Assembly (NCBI GenBank): GCA_963851405.1
Contig: CAWKPB010000006.1
Coordinates: forward strand, 186,001-250,000
From: JANPBY01 sp963851405
GTDB lineage: Bacteria > Actinomycetota > Actinomycetes > DATJPE01
Direction: 5' to 3'
DNA: 64,000 nucleotides
Below the pieces are notes generated by a model. It was not told the DNA's origin. It saw only the letters and a program-made list of their open reading frames with translations, and did no database searches. The translations under genes and the position numbers were made by a program. Positions 40,041-48,978 of the stretch are shown here, in pieces (positions within the stretch are counted from its first letter, which is position 1; the number at the start of each line of letters is the position of its first letter).

Positions 40041-40195
40041 CCGAATAACCGCAGGTCAGCGACCTGAGAACGTAGAGGGCAGGTAAGCCCGGCGACGGCT
40101 GACGGCAACCCTGACGGCAACGGGGTGCGGGACGCTGGCGGTGAGTCTCGTCAGATCGTAGATACCGTCATGCCGACGGAAGCGACTCCCGGGTT
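40041..40195 (+). other. Non-coding sequence abutting tRNA-Pro
   Basis: No gene is supported in these 155 bases. They hold a short direct repeat, TGACGGCAAC at 40100-40109 and 40112-40121. The stretch separates the tRNA 3' end from gene remnants and could be a scar of past integration, but I cannot find a second copy of the tRNA 3' end in the window. Confidence 0.35.
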
Positions 40196-40600
40196 GTGGG
40201 CGATGGACAACGCGGTTGGTACATCGAGTGGAGCCCCGACCGCTCGCATCTGATCTTCGATCTCGAGGTGGGCGGCAGCGAGCACATTGCCACGGTGCGT
40301 CCCGACGGCTCCGACTACACGCAGATCACGAAGGGGGAGGGGTTCTTCGCCGATCCCGCCTACTCGCCCGACGGTGGCAGCATCGCCTACGCCTACGCAC
40401 CAGGCGCAAGCATCGAGCCGGATTCGGCCGCGTTGTGGGTCATGGATAGCGACGGCTCGAACCAGCGACCATTGCTGAGCGCGGCGGACGCAGGCTCGGA
40501 CTGGGAGCCGGCGTACTCGCCCGACGGGAGGCAGATCGTCTTCACTCGCGAAGTCATGCCAAAGAAGCCAGACGCTGCCTCAAACGCCGAATCAGCGACG
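40196..40600 (+). pseudogene. TolB-like beta-propeller fragment
   Basis: Three consecutive PD40-type blades are readable (IEWSPDRSHLIFDLEVGGSE, DPAYSPDGGSIAYAYAPG, EPAYSPDGRQIVFTRE), each with the YSPDG motif. There is no signal peptide, no convincing start codon, and the match ends after about 40550; the frame then continues to 40837 as low-complexity sequence. It looks like the middle of a larger propeller protein left by deletion. Confidence 0.6.
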
Positions 40601-40784
40601 CGACCTACCAACCAACCCATCGCCGACACTACGGGCGAGCGGGGGCCGGGAGGGCACTTGGGGGCGACCAAGATCAGCGCGACCTGCTCAACCCCTACCG
40701 CCGGCCCTTCGATCAAGCCACAACCCGGACCTCAACGACAGCGCTATCCCCGCCGGAGCAAAGGCGTCTTGACACAGAGGGGTG

Positions 40785-41071
40785 TCAGTATCGCTGGGCA
40801 GCACACGTCCCCAGAGGTTGGTACTGCAAGTCGATAGGCCAAACACGACCGCATACGCTCGGGACGAGGGAGGCGATGAGGTCGTTGCCCAGTTGTGAGG
40901 GGGGATGCCGTCCACGGTCAGCGCTCCCGGCGGTTGGTCTCCCTGCTTCCCGTTCATGGCGTGGTAGATGTCGACGCGCGTGAAGTCGAACTCCTTGCCG
41001 TAACCCGTCGCCAGTTCCGCGGTGCACTCCGCGTCTGACCCACGAGGTGGCCCACCCTCAGCGTTCCCCAT
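40785..41071 (-). pseudogene. SGNH/GDSL hydrolase C-terminal remnant, frameshifted
   Basis: On the minus strand, FDFTRVDIYHAMNGKQGDQP and ALTVDGI run in one frame, and PSQLGNDLIASLVPSVCG continues in another after a run of six Cs (about 40902-40907). Joined, they read as the C-terminal block of SGNH hydrolases, where a DGxHP motif carries the catalytic Asp-His; the His is lost at the break. The N-terminal two thirds including the Ser block are absent. Assignment rests on this single block. Confidence 0.5.
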
Positions 41072-41148
41072 CAGGACAGATGTTTCCGTCCTCTTGCCCG
41101 TAGATGAGCCGGGGACCAGCTGTCGTATGCCTGGCTAGGCTGCGGTGT

Positions 41149-41760
41149 GTGCCCGAGTTCACCTGGCGACCGGCCAACGAGGCAGCGACCGAGGACGTCA
41201 AGGCGGTGTTCGACGCCGGTGGCGCCCGCAAGTGCCGCTGCCAGGCGCTTAAGATCCAAGGCTGGATCTGGCGCGACAGCACCCAGGAGCAGCGGGACGC
41301 CGCCCAGGTGGAGCAGACCGGATGCGGCACCGACGGTCCCACGTCCGGCCTGATCGGGTACCTCGACGGCGACCCGGCCGGTTGGGTCGCGGTCGAGCCC
41401 CGAGAGAACTACCCGAGGCTGTGGAGCCGGAAGCAGCCGTGGATGCGGATGGACCCGGAACTCGACGGCGTCTGGTCGGTCACCTGTTTCGTCGTCCGCA
41501 AGGGCTTCCGGCGGCAGGGCCTGATGTACGAGCTTGCCGCCGCAACCGTCGAATACGGCGGCCAGGTGGGCGCACACATCCTGGAGGGCTACCCGACGGA
41601 GCCGGTCGAGGGCAAGGCTGTGATCTGGGACGAGGCCTCGGTCGGGCTACTGCAAGTCTTCCTCGACGCTGGCTACGAGGTGATTGCCTCGCCGACTCTG
41701 CGCCGGAGGGTGGTACGTCACCGACTCGTCGTCGCCGAGGCCCGTGCGACGACGGCCTGA
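41149..41760 (+). CDS. GNAT-family N-acetyltransferase
   Basis: A 203-residue acetyltransferase-fold protein. VWSVTCFVVRKGFRRQGLMY with ELAAATVEYG is the acetyl-CoA-binding block (V-x-x-x-x-R-x-Q-G). An N-terminal CRCQALKIQGWIW and GDPAGWVAVEPRENYPRL resemble the subfamily seen again at 46159. The substrate is unknown. TAGGCT lies 7 bases before GTG 41149 with no Shine-Dalgarno, suggesting a leaderless transcript. Confidence 0.8.
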   Translation: MPEFTWRPANEAATEDVKAVFDAGGARKCRCQALKIQGWIWRDSTQEQRDAAQVEQTGCGTDGPTSGLIGYLDGDPAGWVAVEPRENYPRLWSRKQPWMRMDPELDGVWSVTCFVVRKGFRRQGLMYELAAATVEYGGQVGAHILEGYPTEPVEGKAVIWDEASVGLLQVFLDAGYEVIASPTLRRRVVRHRLVVAEARATTA

Positions 41761-41912
41761 ACCGTCGACACACATGGGCGTCGTAGGCCTAGCCGATCTG
41801 CCGCCATCGCTGTCGTCACGGGGTGACCAGCTGGCCCTCTCCCTCGGATGTATGCGGGCACAATGGGATGAGGGAAGTGGTGTCGCTGGTCTGGTCACGT
41901 GGGCCCGAAAGC

Positions 41913-41956
<44 letters not shown>

Positions 41957-41962
41957 CGGGCT

Positions 41963-42379
41963 ATGGCCGTCGTACCTGGGTTCGGGCCCCTCGTCATCTT
42001 CGACGGGGACTGCGGCTTCTGCACCTCCGGCATCAACTGGTTTACGCGTATGTTCGTTGGCTCGTTTGATGCAGTCCCGTACCAGCGAAACGACCTTGCT
42101 GAACTGGGTCTGACTACGGAACAGTGTCGGGCCCAGTTGCAATGGGTCGCGAACCGCGGGAGCCCGTCGGTCTTCGGCGCCCAGCGTAGCGGTGCCCAGG
42201 CAGTGACTGCCATGTTGCGAGTCGGTGGCCGCGAGCGAGGTGGAGCGATCGGCGTAGCTGCGTGGGTGGCGGGTGTTGTCGCTTCCTATCCACCCGTCTC
42301 CTGGGTGGCCGCGGGGGTGTACAGCGCGATCGCGGCCAACCGAACCCGACTGCCCGGAGGCACCCCGGCCTGCGATTAG
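41963..42379 (+). CDS. DCC-family (DUF393) thiol-disulfide oxidoreductase-like protein
   Basis: A 138-residue protein with the family motif FDGDCGFCTSGINWF near the start (DxDCxxC, thioredoxin-like), then PYQRNDLAELGLTTEQCRAQ. The C-terminal half has a hydrophobic stretch (GVAAWVAGVVASYPPVSWVA). The redox role is inferred from the CxxC-like pair. ATG 41963 is preceded only by the AG tract, which would act as a purine-rich ribosome-binding site. Expression may therefore vary with tract length. Confidence 0.82.
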   Translation: MAVVPGFGPLVIFDGDCGFCTSGINWFTRMFVGSFDAVPYQRNDLAELGLTTEQCRAQLQWVANRGSPSVFGAQRSGAQAVTAMLRVGGRERGGAIGVAAWVAGVVASYPPVSWVAAGVYSAIAANRTRLPGGTPACD

Positions 42380-42653
42380 TGAGGGTCGGCGTGGTGATTC
42401 ATCTGGGCTCATCAGACGACCGTTCCGCGCCAGTGGGGCTAGGGGAGAGCGCGCCGCGCGGCCCCCGGAGGTGCGGTCGTCCACCGTATGTCTAGTCAGA
42501 TGCGCAGGACAACGCTGCGAAGTTCTGGCCCTTCTGACAGTGTGCGCCCGCTCAGGGCGCGCACGGGTCGAGGCTGGTCATGCGTCGAGGCCGACACGGT
42601 CGGCCGAGTCTGGTTGTCGCGCCCAATTGCGCTTCTCGGGCGAGGATGTCGCA

Positions 42654-42938
42654 GTGAACAGATTGGTTGCCTTCGCCCAGTGGCTATTCCGGGATCGGGC
42701 TACAGGCAAGTTCGTTGTCGGGCAGTTCCCCAATGTTCCGCTGATTGCGTGGCTAGTAGCCACGGGTTTGTCTGCAGTGAGTACCGGCGCGACGCAGACA
42801 CTTTTCGGCTATCTCGCAGCGGCGGCCCTGGTGGTGTGGGCCGGGGATGAGCTGCTGCGCGGGGTCAACCCCTTCCGCAGATTGTTGGGGGCTGGGGTCC
42901 TCGTCTGGAAGATGTACTCACTCCTACAGGGTGGATGA
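42654..42938 (+). CDS. Small membrane protein
   Basis: A 94-residue protein with FAQWLFRDRATGKFVVGQFP then two or three hydrophobic segments (IAWLVATGLSAVSTG, LFGYLAAAALVVWAGDELL) and NPFRRLLGAGVLVWKMYSLL. The pattern resembles small actinobacterial inner-membrane proteins of unknown role. The GTG start is at the first residue of the conserved-looking part. The 274 bases between it and the DCC gene hold one GC-rich hairpin (about 42542-42565) and no supported gene. Confidence 0.65.
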   Translation: MNRLVAFAQWLFRDRATGKFVVGQFPNVPLIAWLVATGLSAVSTGATQTLFGYLAAAALVVWAGDELLRGVNPFRRLLGAGVLVWKMYSLLQGG

Positions 42939-43056
42939 ACACGACAGACATCGATGATGCCCGCCGGGGGTGTCGCTATCCGATACCGGAGGCTTAGACC
43001 TCAAGAAGTGCGGGTTAGGCTCGCCACAGCCGGTCGCGCACCGGCACCATGTCCGG

Positions 43057-43668
43057 ATGAGCCCGACAGTTCGACCTCCAGACGGCGTGACTCTGCGCGA
43101 GCAGGTCGCTGAAGAGGCGGCTGCGGTCCACGAAACGGTCGCGGAGGCGTTCGGGGAAAGCCTGGTTGCTGACCTTGATGCTGCCCTGGCTCAGCGACGG
43201 GGCAAAGCTTTCGTGGCCGCATCGGCGGAAGGGGTGGTAGGCCACGTGCGTCTGACGTGGGGCTGGCTCGATGCTCCCTCTCGACTTATCGACGTCCTGA
43301 TTCTTAGCCCGCTGAGCGTGGTTCCAGCGTGGCAGAGACGGGGCGTGGGCCGGGCTTTGGTTGGCCGCGCGGTGGAAGGAGCGACAGAGCTCTTAGCACC
43401 CCTGCTCATCCTGGAAGGGGACCCGGCGTACTACTCGGGGAGTGGATTCGAACCAGCCGCCGCTCACGGCGTGACGCGACCTTCGGTGAGGATCCCCGAG
43501 CCTGCGCTGCAACTGCTCCGGTTGCCGGGATATCAGACATGGATGACCGGCGCTGTGGTCTACCCGGACACTTTCTGGGAGTTCGACTGCGTGGGTCTTC
43601 GCGATGCTTCCGATGACGACGTGCTGGACCGTCCTGGGCTATCGGTTTTGGACAGGGGGACGCGATGA
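43057..43668 (+). CDS. GNAT-family N-acetyltransferase
   Basis: A 203-residue protein. VDVLILSPLSVVPAWQRRGV without the first residue, then GRALVGRAVEGA, is the acetyl-CoA loop (Q-R-R-G-V-G-R-A). LLILEGDPAYYSGSGFEPAA is the strand-and-loop that follows in YhbS-like enzymes. The stop overlaps the UvrA-like gene as ATGA, so the two are co-translated. Modification of a small toxic compound would fit, as an inference. Confidence 0.82.
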   Translation: MSPTVRPPDGVTLREQVAEEAAAVHETVAEAFGESLVADLDAALAQRRGKAFVAASAEGVVGHVRLTWGWLDAPSRLIDVLILSPLSVVPAWQRRGVGRALVGRAVEGATELLAPLLILEGDPAYYSGSGFEPAAAHGVTRPSVRIPEPALQLLRLPGYQTWMTGAVVYPDTFWEFDCVGLRDASDDDVLDRPGLSVLDRGTR

Positions 43669-46052
43669 GCAACAGGGTGGGGAGTTCACGGCACTCCGAG
43701 CGGCATCCGGCTGACTCCCATGAGTTGATCCGCGTCCACGGAGCGCGGGTGAACAACCTGAAGGACATCAGCGTCGAGATGCCCAAGCGTCGCCTGACTG
43801 TTTTCACGGGCGTATCCGGGTCTGGCAAGAGCTCGTTGGTGTTCAGCACGATCGCCGCGGAGTCGCAGCGGCTCATCAACGAGACGTACAGCTCCTTTGT
43901 CCAGGGTTTCCTGCCGACGCTCGGTCGCCCAGATGTTGACCTCCTCGAGGGGCTGACAACAGCGATCATCGTCGATCAGGAGAGGATGGGAGCAAACGTT
44001 CGTTCCACTGTTGGCACAGCCACTGACGCGAATGCCATGCTCCGAATATTGTTCAGTCGTTTGGGCCAGCCACACATCGGTTCTCCCCAAGCGTTCTCCT
44101 TCAACGTCGCGTCGATCAGCGGTGCCGGCGCTGTCACTGTTCAGAAGGCTGGCCGCACGGTCAAAGAACGTCGCAGCTTCAGCATCACAGGGGGAATGTG
44201 TCCCCGATGTGAAGGAATGGGTTCAGTCACGGATTTCGACCTTTCCGCGATGTACGACGAGACGCTGTCGCTGAACGACGGAGCACTAAAGATCCCCGGC
44301 TACAGCATGGACGGCTGGTATGGCCGCATCTTCCGAGGCTGCGGCTTCTTCGACCCCGACAAGGCGATCAAGAACTTCACGAAGCGGCAGCTCAACGACT
44401 TGCTCTACAAGGAGCCCACCAAGATCAAGGTTGACGGGATCAACCTGACCTACCAAGGGCTGATCCCACAGATTCAGAAGTCCTTTCTTTCCAAGGACGT
44501 CGACGCGCTGCAGCCTCATATCCGGGCATTTGTAGACAAGGTCGTGACGTTCACCGTCTGTCCGGAGTGCGCCGGCACGCGGCTCAGCGAGGGTGCGCGC
44601 TCCTCCAGGATCAAGAGACTGAGCATCGCCGATGCCTGCTCCATGCAAATCAGCGACCTTGCCGACTGGGTTCATGCCCTCGATGAGCCGTCGGTCGCAC
44701 CCTTGTTGTCCGGCCTTCGGGGTCTCCTAGATGCTTTCAGCGAGATCGGCCTCGGCTATCTGTCACTGGATCGGCCAGCAGGGACATTGTCCGGGGGAGA
44801 GGCCCAGCGCACCAAGATGATCCGTCACTTGGGTTCGTCTCTCACCGACGTGACCTACGTGTTCGACGAGCCAAGCATTGGCCTGCATCCTCACGACATC
44901 GAGCGCATGAATGACCTGCTGGTGCAGCTCAGAGACAAGGGCAACACCGTCCTCGTGGTTGAGCACAAGCCCGAGATGATTCAGATCGCCGACCACGTGG
45001 TCGACCTCGGGCCCGGAGCCGGTACGGAGGGGGGAACTGTTTGTTACGAGGGGACCGTTGAGGGCCTGAGGAGAAGTGGGACCACAACCGGCCGCCACTT
45101 TGGCGATCGTGCGAGCCTCAAGGAGTCCCTGCGTGAGGGCGCTGGCTCACTTGAGATCCGGAATGCATCGACGAACAATCTGAAGAACGTCAGCGTCAAC
45201 ATTCCGCGTGGGCTGCTCTGCGTCGTGACTGGCGTAGCTGGGTCCGGCAAGAGTTCGTTGATCCAAGGCTCCGTCGAGGGTCGCGAAGGCGTAGTCGTCA
45301 TAGATCAAGGCGCGATCCGAGGGTCGCGTCGAAGTAACCCGGCGACGTACACCGGTTTGCTCGACCCGATCCGCAAGGCCTTCGCGAAGGCCAATGACGT
45401 CAAGCCGGCGCTGTTCAGTTCCAACTCCGAAGGGGCCTGCCCCAACTGCAAAGGAGCCGGGGTCATCTACACCGATCTTGGGGTCATGGCGACGGTCGAG
45501 ACCACATGTGAGGAGTGCGAAGGGAGGCGGTTCGATGCCTCCGTCCTGGACTACACCCTCGGTGGTCGGAACATCGCCGAGGTCCTCGCGATGCAGATCA
45601 GGGACGCGCAGGGATTCTTCGACGAGGACGCCACGCTCTCTGTCGCTGCGCATAAGATCCTGGACCGGCTGGTCGACGTCGGAGTGGGTTACCTGAGCCT
45701 CGGCCAACCCCTCACCACGCTCTCAGGTGGCGAGCGCCAACGCTTGAAACTCGCAACGAGGATGGCCGAGGCGGGCGACGTTTACGTGCTCGACGAGCCG
45801 ACGGCGGGACTCCACCTTGCGGACATCGAACAGCTACTGGCGCTCTTGGATCGCCTCGTGGACTCGGGCAAGTCCGTCCTGGTCATCGAGCACCACCAAG
45901 CGGTCATGGCGCACGCGGACTGGATCATCGATCTTGGCCCCGGCGCCGGTCACGATGGCGGCCGCGTCGTCTTCGAGGGGACTCCGCGTGATTTGGTTTC
46001 CGCCCAATCCACGCTCACGGGTCGGCACCTCGCGGCGTATGTCGGGCGATGA
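43665..46052 (+). CDS. UvrA-like ABC ATPase (short, UvrA2/DrrC type)
   Basis: A 795-residue protein with two ABC modules. First: GVSGSGKSSLVF and LSGGEAQRTKMIRHLG, with DEPSIGLHPHD. Second: GVAGSGKSSLIQ and LSGGERQRLKLATRMAEAGD, with DEPTAGLHLADIEQL. Zinc-finger cysteines appear in CPRCEGMGSV, CPECAGTRLS and CPNCKGAGV with CEECEGRRF. It is about 150 residues shorter than housekeeping UvrA, consistent with a missing UvrB-interaction region as in UvrA2 and drug-resistance DrrC. A role in protection from DNA-binding drugs is inferred. It is coupled to the upstream acetyltransferase. Confidence 0.88.
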   Translation: MSNRVGSSRHSERHPADSHELIRVHGARVNNLKDISVEMPKRRLTVFTGVSGSGKSSLVFSTIAAESQRLINETYSSFVQGFLPTLGRPDVDLLEGLTTAIIVDQERMGANVRSTVGTATDANAMLRILFSRLGQPHIGSPQAFSFNVASISGAGAVTVQKAGRTVKERRSFSITGGMCPRCEGMGSVTDFDLSAMYDETLSLNDGALKIPGYSMDGWYGRIFRGCGFFDPDKAIKNFTKRQLNDLLYKEPTKIKVDGINLTYQGLIPQIQKSFLSKDVDALQPHIRAFVDKVVTFTVCPECAGTRLSEGARSSRIKRLSIADACSMQISDLADWVHALDEPSVAPLLSGLRGLLDAFSEIGLGYLSLDRPAGTLSGGEAQRTKMIRHLGSSLTDVTYVFDEPSIGLHPHDIERMNDLLVQLRDKGNTVLVVEHKPEMIQIADHVVDLGPGAGTEGGTVCYEGTVEGLRRSGTTTGRHFGDRASLKESLREGAGSLEIRNASTNNLKNVSVNIPRGLLCVVTGVAGSGKSSLIQGSVEGREGVVVIDQGAIRGSRRSNPATYTGLLDPIRKAFAKANDVKPALFSSNSEGACPNCKGAGVIYTDLGVMATVETTCEECEGRRFDASVLDYTLGGRNIAEVLAMQIRDAQGFFDEDATLSVAAHKILDRLVDVGVGYLSLGQPLTTLSGGERQRLKLATRMAEAGDVYVLDEPTAGLHLADIEQLLALLDRLVDSGKSVLVIEHHQAVMAHADWIIDLGPGAGHDGGRVVFEGTPRDLVSAQSTLTGRHLAAYVGR

Positions 46053-46158
46053 TGGGCTCCTTGGCCCCACCAACTGACCTCCGACTGCGCGGACCACGTG
46101 CGCGAGTTGCAGGGGCCACGGCCACGATGATCCGACAGAGTCTCGAAGGGAGTTGACT

Positions 46159-46725
46159 GTGGCGTTGACCGTTCGACCATTGGATGTCTCCACATGGGAC
46201 GCCTTCGCGGAACTGGTTGAACGCAACAACGGGATCTTCGGGGGTTGCTGGTGTATCGGCTACCACCCGGAGTGTGGGCAGAAGGGGCTGAACTACCGCG
46301 AGGTGAAGCAGGACCGGGTGTTTGGCGGCCGTGCACACGCGGCGCTCGTGCTGGACGAAACGGGACTCGCGCAAGGGTGGTGTCAGTTTGGGAGCCCGGA
46401 GGAACTGTCCGGCATTAAGCACAAGCGGGAGTACGACAAGGAGCCGCCGCCTGTGCCCGACTGGCGGATCACCTGCTTCTACGTCGACAAGTCGCATCGC
46501 GGTCAGGGCGTCGCACGAGCGGCTCTCGAGGGCGCCTTGGCCATGATCGCGGAGGCAGGCGGTGGGCTCGTCGAGGCCATCCCCGAGGTGACCATCGGCC
46601 GCAAGGCACCTGGCCGATTCCTCTTCAGTACGACCGTGGAACTCTTCGAGCAGTACGGGTTCAGCCGAGTTCGGCAGGTCGGCAAGCACGCCTGGATCGT
46701 CAGCAAAGTGGTCGAAGCCGGGTAG
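46159..46725 (+). CDS. GNAT-family N-acetyltransferase
   Basis: A 188-residue protein. RPLDVSTWDAFAELVERNNG, CWCIGYHPE, then ITCFYVDKSHRGQGVARAAL is the acetyl-CoA block (R-G-Q-G-V-A). FLFSTTVELFEQYGFSRVRQ is the C-terminal strand and helix. Start taken at GTG 46159, seven bases after AAGGGAG; TTG 46153 is less likely. It resembles the product at 41149 in the layout of its cysteine-containing N-terminus. The substrate is unknown. Confidence 0.82.
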   Translation: MALTVRPLDVSTWDAFAELVERNNGIFGGCWCIGYHPECGQKGLNYREVKQDRVFGGRAHAALVLDETGLAQGWCQFGSPEELSGIKHKREYDKEPPPVPDWRITCFYVDKSHRGQGVARAALEGALAMIAEAGGGLVEAIPEVTIGRKAPGRFLFSTTVELFEQYGFSRVRQVGKHAWIVSKVVEAG

Positions 46726-46770
46726 ACCTATGTTCCCGACTGCGACGCTAGTTGCCCAGCGAGCCGGCGG

Positions 46771-47394
46771 TCAGTCCGATCCGGACTTGGCATACGCCTC
46801 AAAGGCTGCGGATACCTCGTCGGAGGATCGGCGAGCCCCGGTCTGCAGGTACTCCATCGCGCGAAGCGCCCCCTCGTGGGCGTCGAGGCTTGACCCGGCA
46901 ACGACGTCTTCCACGACCCGGCAGAAGTAGTCGTGTTGATGGGCGTCCACGAATGTGTAGTGAACGCACACGTCGGTATGGCCGCCGACCAAGATCAGTG
47001 TGTTGGCGCCGAGGCCCTTGAGGAGGATCTCCAGTTCGGTGCCGAAGAAGCAGGAGTACCGACGTTTGCAGATGACGTAGTCGTCGGGGCGTACATCCAG
47101 GTCCCGATCGATCTCGGTGCCCGCGTCGCCTTCGAGGAGGTGAATGTCCTCGGCGCCGTCTAACTCCCGTCCGAAGTCCACCAGGTTGCGGCGGTGTGCC
47201 TCTTGGAAGAAGACCACGGGGATCCCGCAATCGCGGGCGCACCGGACCAGCGACGGGGCTCGGCCCATGGCGTCCTGATAGCCCGGCATGAATGGAATCG
47301 CCGACTCGCCAGAACCTCCGGCTCCACCGCCTTGAATGTCGATGACGATGAGAACGGGTCGTCCTTCAATGAGTTCATGCGTTGGCTGGGTCAC
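46771..47394 (-). CDS. Isochorismatase-fold cysteine hydrolase
   Basis: A 207-residue protein. The catalytic triad is readable: Asp in VLIVIDIQGGG, Lys in CKRRYSCFFGTELE and Cys in GGHTDVCVHYTFVDAHQHDY. The family hydrolyses amide, ureido or vinyl-ether bonds (for example nicotinamidase, biuret hydrolase, isochorismatase); the substrate is not predictable. It ends convergent with the acetyltransferase and starts 38 bases after the stop of the nitronate monooxygenase gene on the same strand, so the two may form an operon. Confidence 0.85.
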   Translation of the reverse strand: MTQPTHELIEGRPVLIVIDIQGGGAGGSGESAIPFMPGYQDAMGRAPSLVRCARDCGIPVVFFQEAHRRNLVDFGRELDGAEDIHLLEGDAGTEIDRDLDVRPDDYVICKRRYSCFFGTELEILLKGLGANTLILVGGHTDVCVHYTFVDAHQHDYFCRVVEDVVAGSSLDAHEGALRAMEYLQTGARRSSDEVSAAFEAYAKSGSD

Positions 47395-47431
47395 GATCTA
47401 GCTCCTGATTCAGCCGCCCGTCGATCGCTGG

Positions 47432-48886
47432 CTAGGCCGCGGGGATTCCTTGCTGGAGCCAGCGAACCACATCGACGCCAGACCAGCCGTCCGGGTAGAG
47501 CGCCAAGAGTTCTTGGGCAGCCGCGAGGTCGGCTCCGAGGGTCACGAGTGGTGGCTCGACCTCACCGTCGCGGCGGATCTGCGGGTAGCCGGCTGAGGCA
47601 GTGAGTCCGTTGCACAGGCACAGTCGTCCTTCAGTCTCGGAGGCGTCCCCGCCCTTGCGGACGAAGTCGCCGACGGGCTCCGCAGGGCATCGGTAGCCAA
47701 CGCTTGCATCGTCGCGCCGATAGAGCGTGCGCAGATAGCCCAGATCGCAGTGCCGCTCACGGGCGTCGGTGGCCTGGTTCGCGACCGTGCCCTCGAGCGG
47801 GAGCACTTTGAATGGAAATCCGGTGGGGCTGGCAAGTGGGTCAGTGCGGACCTCGGCGGTGCCGTCGGCGATGGACTGCCGAGCTGCAGCCTTGAGGTCA
47901 GCGCGCAGGCCCGACTCATGAGCCAGCGCAAACGGAGTTCCCACTTGAACTCCGCGAGCCCCGGACTCCAGTGCGGCACGCATCTGTTCGGGAGTCCCGT
48001 AGCCGCCCGCCAGCCAGAAGGCGTGCCCTAGGGCTGCCATGCGCGTGAGGTCAACCTCATCGCGTTCGGTGTAGAGGGTCTGACCCGTCTCATCGACGCC
48101 AGGTCGGCGTGGGGGAGCGTTGTGACCCCCGGCTGTGTGCCCTTCGACCACGAATCCGTCCGCTGAGGTCACTTCGTCCCGTTGGAGATAGGCGGCCAGG
48201 ACGTGACTGGAGATGATGGCCAAGAAGGCAGGCCGACGTAGGGACACCGCGGGCCTTCGTAGGACCTGTCCCGGGTCCAGGGTGATCTGATATCCGTCTT
48301 CGGAGCGACCGCCGACCACATCGATGGGCAAGGTGATGGGCTGACCTTCGGCGAGCCGATCCAAGACCTGGGGAATCTGTGCGGGGACCCCAGCCCCTAC
48401 GAGTACGGCGTCGACGTCGGCTGCCATTGCGCCCAGGAGCGCCGCGGGCGTCCACAACTGGACCTTCTCCAAGAGGTTGATCCCGACCACGCCGTCGTGG
48501 CCCTCCTTGGCGAGCCAGACCTGGGCATAGGCCCCCAAGGCGCTGAGACGGACGGCGTTGATCCGTTGGTTGAGGTCCAGCCTTGGAATGGGGCGGTACG
48601 GCGTTCCAGGATCGCGGCCGCCGGACCGGTAGAAGCGACGGAGCGTCTCGGCGACGAATCGCTGGTCCGGGTAGTTCGCGATGGCCCGTCTGACGTGGCC
48701 GCCTTCATCACCGTCCTGCAGCATCCGCGCGACGAGGAGGTCAGGTCCTACGCCGCTGATGACGCCGAGGCCGCCGGCCGAAGCCACCGCCGAGGCGAGT
48801 TGCCAACTGGAAACGCCCACACCCATCCCCCCTTGAATCACTGGCGGGATGACGTCGATACGAGAACGAACGGGGGCGTGAGGCAT
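47432..48886 (-). CDS. Nitronate monooxygenase / PfaD-like flavoprotein
   Basis: A 484-residue TIM-barrel flavoprotein. PPVIQGGMGVGVSSWQLASA and SAGGLGVISGVG at the start and VEGHTAGGHNAP in the middle match the 2-nitropropane dioxygenase and PfaD families, as does ESGARGVQVGTPFALAHES for phosphate binding. The C-terminal region has RLCLCNGLTASAGYPQIRR. I chose ATG 48886 because AAAGGA lies upstream; GTG 48910 would abut an operator and lacks a ribosome site. Substrate uncertain: alkyl nitronates or an enoyl-reductase-like reaction. Confidence 0.82.
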   Translation of the reverse strand: MPHAPVRSRIDVIPPVIQGGMGVGVSSWQLASAVASAGGLGVISGVGPDLLVARMLQDGDEGGHVRRAIANYPDQRFVAETLRRFYRSGGRDPGTPYRPIPRLDLNQRINAVRLSALGAYAQVWLAKEGHDGVVGINLLEKVQLWTPAALLGAMAADVDAVLVGAGVPAQIPQVLDRLAEGQPITLPIDVVGGRSEDGYQITLDPGQVLRRPAVSLRRPAFLAIISSHVLAAYLQRDEVTSADGFVVEGHTAGGHNAPPRRPGVDETGQTLYTERDEVDLTRMAALGHAFWLAGGYGTPEQMRAALESGARGVQVGTPFALAHESGLRADLKAAARQSIADGTAEVRTDPLASPTGFPFKVLPLEGTVANQATDARERHCDLGYLRTLYRRDDASVGYRCPAEPVGDFVRKGGDASETEGRLCLCNGLTASAGYPQIRRDGEVEPPLVTLGADLAAAQELLALYPDGWSGVDVVRWLQQGIPAA

Positions 48887-48910
48887 GAAGTCGACCAGTC
48901 CTTTGAACAC

Positions 48911-48947
48911 AACCTACGGGAACGTAACTTACGGTAGCGTAGGTTGT
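48911..48947 (-). promoter_or_regulatory. Compound operator upstream of the nitronate monooxygenase gene
   Basis: ACAACCTACG (from about 48909) and CGTAGGTTGT form a perfect 10-bp inverted repeat around an inner GGAACGTAACTTACGGTAG. The whole reads as four half-sites of type AACYTACG/CGTARSTT at even spacing: AACCTACG-N4-CGTAACTTACG-N4-CGTAGGTT. This resembles sites bound by TetR-family regulators in actinobacteria. No regulator gene is adjacent. It probably covers the promoter of the gene starting at 48886. Confidence 0.6.
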
Positions 48948-48978
48948 GGCCGACTGGGAAGCGACGCGCAGAGCCGAT

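Noticed and set aside
40600..40837. Continuation of the propeller ORF as a real protein end
   Set aside because: After the third blade the translation is low-complexity Pro/Thr/Arg sequence without blade motifs.
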